Below, in pieces: positions 25,679 through 34,061 of a stretch of DNA of 64,000 nt. The stretch's first letter is position 1. Every line of letters begins with the position of its first letter. Under the pieces are notes generated by a model that saw only the letters and a list, made by a program, of their open reading frames with translations, had not been told where the DNA came from and searched no databases. The stretch is from Methylobacterium sp. R2-1 (GTDB taxonomy: Bacteria > Pseudomonadota > Alphaproteobacteria > Rhizobiales > Beijerinckiaceae): positions 186,001 through 250,000 of the forward strand of contig NZ_JACHWM010000003.1 in assembly GCF_014191355.1 (NCBI RefSeq). The letters are read 5' to 3'. Both the position numbers and the translations under genes were made by a program.

Positions 25679-27058
25679 GTGACGGCACGGAAATCGGGAG
25701 AGGCCGGCGGCGACGGGTTGCCATTGCGGGACCGGCTGCTGGCGCTCTCCGCCATGGCGCTCGCCATCGCCATGGCGGTACTCGATGGAGCGATCGTCAA
25801 CGTCGCCCTTCCGGTGATCGCCCGCGACCTCGAGGTTCCGGCCTCGGACGCGATCTTCGTCGTCAGCGCCTACCAGATCGCGGTCACCGCCGCCCTGCTG
25901 CCCTTCGCGACGCTCGGCGAGATCTGGGGCTATCGCCGGATCTATCTCGCCGGGCTTGCCGTCTTCACGGCCGCCTCGCTCGCCTGCGCGGTCTCGCCGA
26001 ACCTCGCGAGCCTCACGGCCGCGCGGGTCGCCCAGGGTTTCGGCGCGGCCGGGATCATGAGCGTCAACATCGCGCTCGTGCGCTTCATCTATCCGCATCG
26101 ACTGATCGGGCGCGGGGTAGGCAACGTCGCGCTCATCGTCGCGGTAGCCGCCGCCGCCGGGCCGACGGTCGCCGCCGCGATCCTCTCCGTCGCGGCCTGG
26201 CCCTGGCTGTTCCTCGTCAATGTGCCGGTCGGGCTCGTGGCGCTGGCGGTCGGAGCCCGCACCCTGCCGCACACACCCCGCTCCGCCCGCCGCTTCGACC
26301 TGCGAAGCGCCGGCCTCAACGCCCTCACCATCGGCCTGCTGATCGTCGGCCTCGACGGCCTCGCCGATCCTGGCACGCGCTGGCTCGCCCTGGCGACGAT
26401 CATCGCGTCGGTTGCGGTCGGAATCGTCTTCGTGCGCAGCCAGGTCCGGCTAGCAGCGCCGCTCCTGCCCGTCGACCTCCTGCGGATTCCGGCCTTCGCC
26501 CTGTCGATGGTGGCCTCGGTCTGCTCCTTCGCAGCGCAGATGATCGCCTACGTCGCCCTGCCCTTCTACTTCCATGACGGACTGGGCTTCTCGGAGACCC
26601 GTACCGGTTTCCTGATGACCCCCTGGCCGCTCGCCATCGCGGCGATGTCGCCCTTCGCAGGCCGGCTCGCCGACCGCTTTCCGCCGGGACTGCTCGGCAG
26701 CCTCGGGCTCGTCCTTCTCGCGGCCGGCATGGCGTCCCTCGCCGTCCTGCCGGAGGCACCCACGACCCTCGACGTGGTCTGGCGGCTGACGCTTTCAGGG
26801 GTCGGCTTCGGGCTGTTCCAGTCGCCCAACAACAAGGTCATCATCACGAGCGCCCCGCGGGAGCGCAGCGGTGGCGCCAGCGGCATGCAGGCGAGCGCCC
26901 GACTCGTCGGCCAATCGGTGGGGGCAGCGCTGGTCGCCGTGCTGTTCGGCCTGATCTCCGGCGGTCCTGTGGGCGCCTTCGCCCTCACCCTCTGGTGCGC
27001 CGTCGCCCTGGCGCTGATCGGTGCGGTGGCGAGCGGCTTGCGGAGGACGGGTCCGTGA
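25679..27058 (+). CDS. MFS transporter, DHA2 (EmrB/QacA) family
   Basis: 459 aa. About 13-14 hydrophobic segments; motif C-like GFGAAGIMSVNIALV, MAVLDGAIVNVALPVIARDL at the first transmembrane helix (motif D1: LD.TIVNVALP) which is diagnostic of 14-TM drug:H+ antiporters. Expected to export drugs or toxic solutes across the inner membrane. Start GTG at 25679; a nearby alternative is an in-frame downstream ATG at 25755. Followed after 79 bases by an SDR gene, and divergent from the hydrolase. Confidence 0.85.
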   Translation: MTARKSGEAGGDGLPLRDRLLALSAMALAIAMAVLDGAIVNVALPVIARDLEVPASDAIFVVSAYQIAVTAALLPFATLGEIWGYRRIYLAGLAVFTAASLACAVSPNLASLTAARVAQGFGAAGIMSVNIALVRFIYPHRLIGRGVGNVALIVAVAAAAGPTVAAAILSVAAWPWLFLVNVPVGLVALAVGARTLPHTPRSARRFDLRSAGLNALTIGLLIVGLDGLADPGTRWLALATIIASVAVGIVFVRSQVRLAAPLLPVDLLRIPAFALSMVASVCSFAAQMIAYVALPFYFHDGLGFSETRTGFLMTPWPLAIAAMSPFAGRLADRFPPGLLGSLGLVLLAAGMASLAVLPEAPTTLDVVWRLTLSGVGFGLFQSPNNKVIITSAPRERSGGASGMQASARLVGQSVGAALVAVLFGLISGGPVGAFALTLWCAVALALIGAVASGLRRTGP

Positions 27059-27137
27059 CCGTGCACCGCTGATCAGCACCAAGCCCGCGCTCACGCGTTG
27101 TCGCTTCGACAGGGATGATCGCGGCGAGCGGAGGCGG

Positions 27138-27932
27138 ATGATGGACATCGACCTGAAGGGACGGAGCGCCCTCGTCACCGGCTCCACCGGCGGCATCGGC
27201 TACGCGGTCGCCCGCGAACTCGGCCGGCTCGGAGCCTACGTCGCCGTCAACGGCCGTACCGCTGAACGGGTGGACGCGGCCATCGTGCGCCTGCGTAACG
27301 AGGTCACCGGAGGTGAGTTCATCGCCGGCATCGGCGATGTCGGCACCGAGGACGGTGCGGCCGAGCTCGTCGCCGCCCTTCCGAAGGTCGACATCCTCGT
27401 CAACAATGCCGGCATCTTCGAGCCGAAGCCGTTCTTCGAGATCGCGGATGCCGAGTGGCGCCGCTTCTTCGAGGTGAACGTGATGAGCGGCATCCGACTC
27501 GCGAGAGCCTACGGCCCCGGCATGGTCGAGCGCGGCTGGGGCCGGATTGTCTTCATCGCCAGCGAGTCGGGTGTGAACATCCCGCCGGAGATGGTCCATT
27601 ACGGCATGACGAAGACGGCGCAGCTCGCCGTCTCCCGCGGCCTCGCCGAGACGGTTGGCGGCAGCGGCGTCACCGTCAACAGCGTCCTGCCCGGCCCCAC
27701 CATGACCGAGGGCGTGGCGGATTTTCTGGAATCGATGGGCGGGGGCGAAGGTGACCTCGAGACCAAGGGCCGAGCCTTCATCGCCGAAAACCGGCCGACC
27801 TCGCTCCTGAAGCGCCTCGCGCGGCCGGAGGAAGTGGCCAATATGGTGGCCTATCTCTGCACGCCCGCCGCCAGCGCCACCACGGGGGCGGCCCTGCGGG
27901 TTGATGGCGGTGTGCTGCGCAGCATCGCCTGA
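27138..27932 (+). CDS. Short-chain dehydrogenase/reductase
   Basis: 264 aa. Classical SDR: cofactor motif TGSTGGIG (about residues 13-20), NNAG (about 89-92), catalytic Ser in IASESG (about 140), YGMTKTAQ (Tyr155-Lys159 type) and PGPTMTEG. The N-terminal MDIDLKGRSALVTG is typical of 3-ketoacyl-ACP reductase-like enzymes. NAD(P)-dependent oxidoreduction of an unknown alcohol or ketone. RBS GGAGG lies seven bases before ATG at 27138 (an ATG three bases later is also possible). Probably transcribed with the preceding MFS gene. A bidirectional hairpin follows the stop. Confidence 0.88.
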   Translation: MMDIDLKGRSALVTGSTGGIGYAVARELGRLGAYVAVNGRTAERVDAAIVRLRNEVTGGEFIAGIGDVGTEDGAAELVAALPKVDILVNNAGIFEPKPFFEIADAEWRRFFEVNVMSGIRLARAYGPGMVERGWGRIVFIASESGVNIPPEMVHYGMTKTAQLAVSRGLAETVGGSGVTVNSVLPGPTMTEGVADFLESMGGGEGDLETKGRAFIAENRPTSLLKRLARPEEVANMVAYLCTPAASATTGAALRVDGGVLRSIA

Positions 27933-27959
27933 GATCCACCGCTCCCGGGCCCGCCGGAC

Positions 27960-27987
27960 GTACGGACCGGTCTGACCGGTTCCGTAC
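27960..27987. terminator. Bidirectional terminator hairpin
   Basis: GTACGGACCGGT (27960-27971) and ACCGGTTCCGTAC (27975-27987) pair over twelve bases with one bulged T around a CTG loop. It lies between the convergent SDR and SWIB genes and can serve both. Confidence 0.65.
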
Positions 27988-28020
27988 TCCGAGGGACGGT
28001 CCGCGAACGGCTCTCTCAGC

Positions 28021-28353
28021 TCAGGACTTCAGGTGTGCGGCGAGATGCTTGTTCATCTCGAACATCGAGCACTTGTCCTTGCCGAAGATCTTCTTGAGCT
28101 TGTCGTCGGCGACGATCTCGCGCTTGTTCTCCGGGTTCTGGAGGTTGTGCTTCTTGATGTGCTCCCACACCTTGCTGACGACCTCGCCGCGCGGCAGGGG
28201 CTTGTCGCCGACGATGGCGGCGAGTTCGGGAGACGGCTTCAGGGGCTGCTGAAGCGCGTTGGGCTTGGTGCCGGAGGCAGCCTTGGTGGCGGTCTCCTTT
28301 TTCGGGGCACTCTTGGGCGCAGCCGCCTTCTTCTCCGTCGTCTTGGTAGCCAT
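28021..28353 (-). CDS. SWIB/MDM2-domain protein
   Basis: 110 aa. A Lys/Ala-rich tail (residues 1-35, TKTTEKKAAAPKSAPKKE) precedes a SWIB domain (about 38-110: LKPSPELAAIVGDKPLPRGEVV, VWEHIKKHNLQNPENKRE, KKIFGKDKCSMFEMNKHLAAHL). In eukaryotes SWIB is part of chromatin remodellers; in Chlamydia and some alphaproteobacteria it is a stand-alone small protein with a histone-like basic tail, so nucleoid association is a reasonable inference. The start ATG at 28353 follows GGAGGGAAACC. Divergent from the PRC-barrel gene, with stress-type promoter motifs between them. Confidence 0.9.
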   Translation of the reverse strand: MATKTTEKKAAAPKSAPKKETATKAASGTKPNALQQPLKPSPELAAIVGDKPLPRGEVVSKVWEHIKKHNLQNPENKREIVADDKLKKIFGKDKCSMFEMNKHLAAHLKS

Positions 28354-28438
28354 GGTTTCCCTCCGTCCTGCGGACCGGCAGATTCCGTGCCACGAGCCCG
28401 AGGGGCATCCCCAAGGGCACGGGGCACTGAGGAGCAAC

Positions 28439-28463
28439 AACTAAGCGGTGCCGCGCCCGTTCC
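28439..28463 (-). promoter_or_regulatory. Possible EcfG-type promoter of the SWIB gene
   Basis: On the minus strand GGAAC (28463-28459) is followed 16 bases later by AGTT (28442-28439). The PhyR/EcfG general stress consensus is GGAAC-N16/17-CGTT, so one of four -10 bases differs. It would place the transcript start about 78 bases before the SWIB start codon. Confidence 0.4.
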
Positions 28464-28600
28464 AAGTGGAGAACGGCACCGCTGCGGTGTCCATCCACAG
28501 ATCAGCGGACCTTTCCGTGGCCTAATCCACCGCCTGAGGGGTTTTTCGTCCCGCTCAGGCGGGTCTCGGGTGATCCCGCCGCCTGTCTCCGCTCCGGATG

Positions 28601-28625
28601 GGAACCGCGCTCGACGCATCGCATT
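28601..28625 (+). promoter_or_regulatory. Possible EcfG-type promoter of the PRC-barrel gene
   Basis: GGAAC (28601-28605), 16-base spacer, CATT (28622-28625), one mismatch to the EcfG -10 CGTT. The expected start of transcription would lie about 65 bases before the PRC-barrel ATG. Weak on its own, notable beside the SWIB box and the better one at 35359-35384. Confidence 0.35.
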
Positions 28626-28696
28626 CAAGCAGGACCCCAGATCGTGAGCTTGCCCGCGAGCCTGTCGGGACGGTCAGAGACATGCTGGAGACGTGA

Positions 28697-29137
28697 ATGC
28701 CGACGGATCTGCCCGAAGAGCGGGCCTATCGAAAGCCGGGAACGCTCGAACTGGACCCCGCTTCCGGCGAGGGCGTGGCGACCGACGAGACCCCCCGGCT
28801 GATCGCCTCCGACAAGGTCGAGGGAACGCCGGTCTACGACGCCACCGGTCGTCACCTCGGCAGCGTTCACAACTTCATGGTCGACAAGGTGTCGGGACAG
28901 GTCGCCTACGCGGTGCTGTCCTTCGGCGGCTTTCTCGGCTTCGGCGAGGCCTACCATCCGCTGCCGTGGAACGCGCTGACCTACTCGGTCGAACTCGGCG
29001 GATACGTGGTCGACATCGACCCCGCCGATCTCGAGGGCGCACCGACGCAGGGGCCCGGTGACGACCCGTTCTCCGATCCGCGTTTCGGCGGACGACTCGA
29101 CGACCACTGGGGTGGCCGAAGGGCACCGACGGTCTGA
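28697..29137 (+). CDS. PRC-barrel domain protein
   Basis: 146 aa. A PRC-barrel covers about residues 34-110: LIASDKVEGTPVYDATGRHLGSVHNFMVDKVSGQVAYAVLSFGG in parts, then PLPWNALTYS. The tail is Gly/Asp-rich (RFGGRLDDHWGG). No signal peptide, so cytoplasmic or membrane-peripheral. PRC-barrels occur in photosynthetic reaction-centre H subunits and RimM; these stand-alone forms are common, stress-linked small proteins in Rhizobiales whose function is unknown. It stands alone behind a possible EcfG promoter and ends in a hairpin that holds the stop codon in its loop. Confidence 0.87.
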   Translation: MPTDLPEERAYRKPGTLELDPASGEGVATDETPRLIASDKVEGTPVYDATGRHLGSVHNFMVDKVSGQVAYAVLSFGGFLGFGEAYHPLPWNALTYSVELGGYVVDIDPADLEGAPTQGPGDDPFSDPRFGGRLDDHWGGRRAPTV

Positions 29138-29149
29138 ACCGTCGGTGCC
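29122..29149. terminator. Perfect hairpin containing the PRC-barrel stop codon in its loop
   Basis: GGCACCGACGGT (29122-29133), loop CTGA, ACCGTCGGTGCC (29138-29149): twelve perfect pairs, with the TGA stop (29135-29137) in the tetraloop. It separates convergent genes. No U-tract follows, so it may act as a 3' stability element, a terminator on either strand, or both. Confidence 0.7.
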
Positions 29150-29188
29150 GGATGTGGTTCACGATACCTGATCTGAGAGCGGAGCGCC

Positions 29189-29563
29189 TTAGAACTTGCC
29201 GCCGAGGCCGACGCTGCCGCCCGACCCCATCTGAGGCGCGAGACCACCGGAACTGGTCCGCGTCGTCGGCTCGCCGTCGATCTCCTCCCGGCGGATCCGG
29301 CGTGGGCCTTCGTCGGCGGTGCGGGTCTGGCCGCGGATGTTCTTCGGCAGTTCCAGGGGGCGCGTCGGCGCGGCCGCGAGAGGACGGCCCTCATCGTCGG
29401 TCTGGGCGCTGCGCAGAGGGCGGCCGGGCAGGGTGCCGCGGGCGGAGGGCGGGGGGCCGAGATCGGTTTCCGGCATGACACCGCCGCCGCCGCCGAGGGC
29501 CTGGCAGCCGCCGAGGCTCGCCGCAAGAAGCGCCGCGGCGCAAAGTCTCGACGGGTGAAACAT
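29189..29563 (-). CDS. Small lipoprotein, hypothetical
   Basis: 124 aa. A lipoprotein signal peptide with lipobox LGGC (Cys at about residue 20) after AAALLAAS, so it should be lipidated on the outer side of the inner membrane or in the outer membrane. The mature part is low complexity, rich in Pro, Arg and Gly (PPPSARGTLPGRPL, RRIRREEIDGE, GSGGSVGLGG), mostly disordered. Function unknown; the ATG at 29563 begins the signal peptide. Convergent with the PRC-barrel gene. Confidence 0.75.
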   Translation of the reverse strand: MFHPSRLCAAALLAASLGGCQALGGGGGVMPETDLGPPPSARGTLPGRPLRSAQTDDEGRPLAAAPTRPLELPKNIRGQTRTADEGPRRIRREEIDGEPTTRTSSGGLAPQMGSGGSVGLGGKF

Positions 29564-29967
29564 GGATGTCTTGTCCTCGTAGCAGCCGTCCCCGGACACG
29601 GACTCGAAAGGCACAGGCTCAAACAGGAGCCCGGCCAGGAGCGTAGCCAAAAGCACGGCCAAGGGTCGGCAACGTTAAGATCCCTGCATCCGTCTAAGGC
29701 AGGGTTTGGGCGAAAACCAGATGGCGGTTGCCCATGCCGACCCGCTTGCGGTGGACGAGCAACGACGTCGCGGAGCGGCGGATGACCGGCCTAGGACGGG
29801 CCGTTCCGTTGCCAGCCTGGCGGCTGGATCGACTTTTCGTGCCCATCCATAACTTCGCCGCGGTTGGCGGGCATGGACGATGCGTCCGCTCGCCCCATAC
29901 CGTCCGGTGAGCGGTTGGCTTGTCGCGGCCGGCATGCGGACTTTCCAGACTGTCGAGAGGTGTAGGG
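29564..29967. other. 404-base divergent intergenic region
   Basis: Lies between the lipoprotein gene (minus) and the secreted PRC-barrel gene (plus), so carries both promoters. It has a CCCTGC...GCAGGG inverted repeat near 29684-29706. No gene, tRNA or known RNA element is visible. Confidence 0.5.
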
Positions 29968-30588
29968 GTGCTCAGACTGATCCGGCCGATCGTGACACCG
30001 ACGATCGTCCTTCTCGCCACGGCGGCTATGGCCGCGGACGGCTCGCCGAGCGCCTCGGGCGAGGCGCCGCCGCCCGCATCCGTCTCGCCTCCCGCTGCGG
30101 CGCCGGCTGTACCGGCCGCTCCCGCCAACGGTGCAGTCTCACCGTCCCAGGGCGGCGGCACCCCGGCGGTCGTGCTCGATACCCAAGATTACGAGAGCCT
30201 GCTCGGCAAGAGCGTGCGCGCCATGAACGGCGACGATCTTGGCCGGATCATCGACGTCATCATCGATCGCGACGGCCGCCCCCGCGCTGCGGTGATCGAT
30301 TTCGGCGGCTTTCTCGGCGTCGGCTCGCGCAAGATCGCGGTGGATTGGCGCGTCCTGAAGTTCACCACCGAGGGCAAGGTCGGCCGCCTCACGCTCCAGC
30401 TCAACCGCAACCAAGTCCGGGTCTCGCCCGAGTACAAGGCCGGCGAGCCCATCGTCGTGCTCGGCGCCACCAGTCCGGGCGCGGTCGTTCAGCCGGCCGA
30501 AGGCGATGCCTCCGCCGCGGCCGAAAAAACCGCCGTCCCGTCCGAGAAGGCCCCCGACCGGCCGCAGGAGAAGACGCCGGACAAATGA
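29968..30588 (+). CDS. Exported PRC-barrel domain protein
   Basis: 206 aa from GTG at 29968. A signal peptide (RLIRPIVTPTIVLLATAAMAA) leads to a Pro/Ala-rich linker (SGEAPPPASVSPPAAAPAVP), then a PRC-barrel (about residues 70-150: SLLGKSVRAMNGDDLGRIIDVIIDRDGRPRA in parts, FGGFLGVGSRKIAVDW) and an acidic/Lys-rich tail. The periplasmic location is inferred from the signal. An in-frame ATG 48 bases upstream exists, but the GTG gives the normal signal peptide length. Its stop overlaps the next start (ATGA), implying translational coupling with the MFS transporter. Confidence 0.78.
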   Translation: MLRLIRPIVTPTIVLLATAAMAADGSPSASGEAPPPASVSPPAAAPAVPAAPANGAVSPSQGGGTPAVVLDTQDYESLLGKSVRAMNGDDLGRIIDVIIDRDGRPRAAVIDFGGFLGVGSRKIAVDWRVLKFTTEGKVGRLTLQLNRNQVRVSPEYKAGEPIVVLGATSPGAVVQPAEGDASAAAEKTAVPSEKAPDRPQEKTPDK

Positions 30589-31952
30589 CGGCAATCCCGG
30601 TGACGGAACGGCGCGCATATCCGGCGCGCGAGCGCGACACGCATCGGTCCGACCTCCGCGAGCGGGCCGGTGCTCGCCCGGCGCGCCGCGCGGGTCGCCC
30701 GAGCGAGCCCGCGACCGCGACCAGCCCCACCGAGCCTTCGCGACGCGCCACCTACGGCCTCGACGCGTTCACGTTCTTCATCGCCAATCTGCAGACCGGG
30801 TTCGGGCCGTTCCTCGCGGTCTACTTCACACAGCAAAAGTGGACGCAGTCGGATATCGGCCTCGCGCTGACGGTCGGTAGCCTCGTGAGCCTGCTCGGGC
30901 AGATGCCCGGTGGCGCCTTCGTCGATGCCTCCCGCTCGAAGCGCTTCGCCGCCGGATTCTCGGCCTTCTGGGTCGGAGCGAGCGCGGTGATGCTCGCCGC
31001 ATTTCCCACCTACCTCGTCGTCATGCTCGCCATGGCGATCCACTCAGCGGCGAGCTGCGTGCTGACCCCGGCGATCGCCGCGATCTCCATCGGCCTCGTC
31101 GGGCATGCCCGGGCCGGCGAGCGGTTGGGGCGCAACGCGAGCTTTTCGGCCGTCGGCAATGCCCTCGGCGCCGCCGGCATGGGCGCGATCGGCTACTACC
31201 TGTCGAACAATGCGGTGTTCTATCTCGCCGGCATCCTCGTGATTCCAGCGCTGGTCTCGCTCTCGTTCATTCCTTCCGGCCGCGCTATCGAAGCGGCCAA
31301 ACCCCGGATGGCGGTCCAGGAACCGGAGCCGCGGGAGGCGGGCGGCGTCGCGGCGCTCCTGAAGAACCGAGCGCTTCTGTGCTTTGCCGCCTGCATGGTG
31401 CTGTTCTTCCTGGCCAATGCCGCGATGCTGCCGCTTGTCGGCAGCGTCATGACGCTGCGTGCCAGCGAGACCGCCACGGCACTTGTCGCCGCCTGCATCA
31501 TGGTCCCGCAGGCGGTTCTCGCTCTCACCGCCCCCCTCGTCGGGCGTCTGGCCCAGAGTTGGGGACGCAAGCCACTCCTCGTGATCGGCTTCGCGGCGCT
31601 TCCCGTCCGCGGCCTGCTCTTCGCCTTCGTGACCGACCCTTACTGGATGGTGGCGATCCAGATCTTCGACGGCATCTCCGCCTCCGTCCTCGGCGTCATG
31701 GTTCCGCTGATCGTCTCCGACGTCACCCGCGGCACCGGCCGGTTCAACACCGCGCTGGGCGCCGTCGGTACCGGCATGGGCATCGGCGCTGCCCTCTCGA
31801 CAGCACTGGCCGGCTTCATGGCCGATGAACTCGGCAGCCGGCCGGCGTTCTTAGGTCTTGCCATCGTCGGTGCTGCAGGACTCGTTCTCGTTCTGCTGAT
31901 CATGCCTGAGACGCGGCGGAGGGACGGGGACGAGGGACGCGCACCGTCTTGA
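30585..31952 (+). CDS. MFS transporter, 12-TM
   Basis: 455 aa from the ATG of an ATGA overlap. After an Arg-rich cytosolic N-terminal tail (~55 residues) come about twelve membrane segments: DAFTFFIANLQTGFGPFLAVYF, motif A-like GQMPGGAFVDASRSKR (loop 2-3), and LVGRLAQSWGRKPLL in loop 8-9. The signature resembles the NepI/tetracycline-type sugar or drug efflux carriers. Substrate unknown. The long basic N-terminus may have been added by the upstream start, but the overlap with the preceding stop argues that the ATG at 30585 is used. Coupled to a periplasmic PRC-barrel gene, an unusual pairing. Confidence 0.82.
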   Translation: MTAIPVTERRAYPARERDTHRSDLRERAGARPARRAGRPSEPATATSPTEPSRRATYGLDAFTFFIANLQTGFGPFLAVYFTQQKWTQSDIGLALTVGSLVSLLGQMPGGAFVDASRSKRFAAGFSAFWVGASAVMLAAFPTYLVVMLAMAIHSAASCVLTPAIAAISIGLVGHARAGERLGRNASFSAVGNALGAAGMGAIGYYLSNNAVFYLAGILVIPALVSLSFIPSGRAIEAAKPRMAVQEPEPREAGGVAALLKNRALLCFAACMVLFFLANAAMLPLVGSVMTLRASETATALVAACIMVPQAVLALTAPLVGRLAQSWGRKPLLVIGFAALPVRGLLFAFVTDPYWMVAIQIFDGISASVLGVMVPLIVSDVTRGTGRFNTALGAVGTGMGIGAALSTALAGFMADELGSRPAFLGLAIVGAAGLVLVLLIMPETRRRDGDEGRAPS

Positions 31953-32156
31953 CCTGCGCGGGCCGACGCGGTTGGAGTCGTCGTGCGTCGCGCATCCGCT
32001 CAAGCTCGGTTCATCTTCGCTCCGCTATCCGGCGGAAAGCTGCGCGCGCTTGAAACATAAGGCGACGCTTCGCGTTGCGGTTTAAGGGCGGTTCGTGCGC
32101 CCTCCAGCCACAATCGGCGCCCAGCGGGTCTGATCGAATCGGGACTGACGATCGCG

Positions 32157-33923
32157 ATGGAAGATCTCTGCCAATACGCCAACAGACCGGGGGCCTTTGT
32201 CGGGCGCTACCTCAAGCGCCGGATCATCCCGCACCTCGTGATCATGTTCTCCGTGCTCGGTGCCGTGACCTTCTCGGTTTCGACCGATTACGCGCTGAAG
32301 GGGGTGGTCGATGCCCTCGGCAAGGGTCCGAGCACCGGTCAGGTCTGGTCGGCGCTTGCCCTGCTGATCGCTTTCATCGCCGCCGACAACATGCTCTGGC
32401 GTGTGGCGGCTTTGGTGGGCGCCTTCACCTTCGTTGGGGTGACCGGCGACATCCGCCGCGACCTCTTCCGGCACATGACGGGTCACGCGCCCTCGTTCTT
32501 CGCCGACCGGCAACCGGGCACGCTGGCCTCGCGCATCACCGCGACCTCGAACGCGATCTTCACCGTCGAGAACATGTTCACGTTCAACGTGATGCCGCCC
32601 TGCGTGGCGGCCACGCTGTCGATCATCTACATCGGCACCGTGAACATGACGATGGCGCTCGTGCTCGCCGGCATCTTCGCCGCGGTCGTGCTGCTGATGT
32701 TCAAGATGGCGTCCGCCGGAAAGCCGCTGCACCACGACTTCGCCGCGAAGGCCGCGAGTGTCGACGGCGAGATGGTCGACCTTGTCGGCAACATGCCGCT
32801 GGTGCGTGCCTTCTCCGCGTTCAACCGTGAATTCGTGCGCTTCGACGGCACCATCGGCACCGAGATGCGGGCACGCCGCTCCTCGCTCCTCTACCTCGAG
32901 AAGCTGCGCATCACCCACGCCATCCTCACTGTGCTCTCGATCCTCGGCCTCCTCTACTGGTCGATCAAGATGTGGGAGGCCGGTCAGGCCACGACCGGTC
33001 AGGTCGTGCTGGTCTGCACGCTCGGCATTCGCATCCTCGCCGCGACCCGCGACCTTGCCGTGGCGCTCGTGGACGCGACCCAGCACACCGCCCGGCTCTC
33101 GGAGGCGCTGCACACCCTGCTGCAGCCGCACGAACTCGTCGATCACCCGGAGGCGGAGCAACTCGTCGGCCAGACCGGTGCGGAGATGCATTTCGACCAC
33201 GTGGCCTTCAGCTATCCCGACGGGCGCACCGTGTTCTCCGATTTCGACCTGCTGATTCCGCCGGGTCAGACCGTTGGGCTCGTCGGCAAGTCGGGCGGCG
33301 GCAAGTCGACCCTGTTCTCGCTGATCCAGCGCTTCTACGAGGTGCAGGGCGGGCGCATCCTCATCAACGGGCAGGACATCAACCGGGTCACGCAGGAGTC
33401 GCTACGCGAGGCGATCACGGTGGTGCCGCAGGATGTCTCGATGTTCCACCGGTCGCTTCGCGAGAACATCCGCTACGGCCGTCCCGACGCGACGGACGAA
33501 GAGGTCTGGAAGGCGGCCGAGGCCGCCCACTGCACCGACTTCATCCAGGCCCTGCCGGAGGGCTTCGACACCATCGTCGGCGACCGCGGCGTCAAGCTCT
33601 CGGGCGGCCAGCGTCAGCGCATCGCCATTGCCCGCGCGATCCTGAAAGACTCGCCGATCCTCCTGCTCGACGAGGCGACCTCGGCCCTCGACGCCGAGTC
33701 GGAGGAGGCGATCCGCGCCGCGCTCGCAAACCTGATGAAGGGCCGCACGGTGATCGCCATCGCGCACCGGCTCTCGACGCTGAAGGACTTCGACCGGATC
33801 GTCGTGCTGGAGGGCGGCAAGATCATCCAGGACGGCTCGCCGGAGAAGCTCACCCATCTCGATGGGTTCTATCGCGAGCTGATGAAGAAGGAATCGATGT
33901 CGATGTCGCTGGCCGCGGCCTGA
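32157..33923 (+). CDS. ABC exporter, fused permease-ATPase
   Basis: 588 aa half-transporter. Six membrane helices occupy about residues 18-330 (type 1 exporter fold), followed by the nucleotide-binding domain: Walker A GLVGKSGGGKSTL (about 377), Q-loop in VVPQDVSMF, signature LSGGQRQRIAIARA (about 482), Walker B ILLLDEATSALD, and H-loop AIAHRLSTL. It works as a homodimer in the inner membrane; such MsbA-like exporters move lipids, peptides or drugs. Ends in a good terminator 77 bases after the stop. No cargo gene is next to it. Confidence 0.9.
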   Translation: MEDLCQYANRPGAFVGRYLKRRIIPHLVIMFSVLGAVTFSVSTDYALKGVVDALGKGPSTGQVWSALALLIAFIAADNMLWRVAALVGAFTFVGVTGDIRRDLFRHMTGHAPSFFADRQPGTLASRITATSNAIFTVENMFTFNVMPPCVAATLSIIYIGTVNMTMALVLAGIFAAVVLLMFKMASAGKPLHHDFAAKAASVDGEMVDLVGNMPLVRAFSAFNREFVRFDGTIGTEMRARRSSLLYLEKLRITHAILTVLSILGLLYWSIKMWEAGQATTGQVVLVCTLGIRILAATRDLAVALVDATQHTARLSEALHTLLQPHELVDHPEAEQLVGQTGAEMHFDHVAFSYPDGRTVFSDFDLLIPPGQTVGLVGKSGGGKSTLFSLIQRFYEVQGGRILINGQDINRVTQESLREAITVVPQDVSMFHRSLRENIRYGRPDATDEEVWKAAEAAHCTDFIQALPEGFDTIVGDRGVKLSGGQRQRIAIARAILKDSPILLLDEATSALDAESEEAIRAALANLMKGRTVIAIAHRLSTLKDFDRIVVLEGGKIIQDGSPEKLTHLDGFYRELMKKESMSMSLAAA

Positions 33924-33999
33924 CATATGGAGCGTCCTGACTGCCGGATCGGCGGACGGGGTGCAAAAATCGAGAGGCGGAGAGACAATCCCTTCGTGA

Positions 34000-34038
34000 G
34001 GCCGGACGGTTCTTCCACCGCCCGGCCTTTCTCTTTTC
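34000..34038 (+). terminator. Intrinsic terminator after the ABC exporter
   Basis: GGCCGG, A, CGGT (34000-34010) pair with ACCG, C, CCGGCC (34017-34027) around TCTTCC; the A-C mismatch splits the stem into 4 and 6 pairs. A T-rich run (TTTCTCTTTT, 34028-34037) follows. It is the most classic terminator in the window and lies only 24 bases before the threonine aldolase start. Confidence 0.85.
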
Positions 34039-34061
34039 ATGAGACAGAGCCGGAGCGCGCC

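Larger units (their letters stand above)
28354..28696. other. Divergent region between SWIB and PRC-barrel genes
   Basis: 343 bases with no convincing gene. It contains one EcfG-like box facing each gene and a short CCCGC-TCAG-GCGGG hairpin near 28553-28566. Otherwise no recognisable element. Confidence 0.5.

Noticed and set aside
23565..25682. 705-codon plus-strand frame over the dehydrogenase and hydrolase
   Set aside because: Mirror of high-GC codon structure on the opposite strand; repeats no known protein.
33927..34061. Longer N-terminus for threonine aldolase
   Set aside because: It would translate through the exporter's intrinsic terminator; the GTG at 34062 matches family length.
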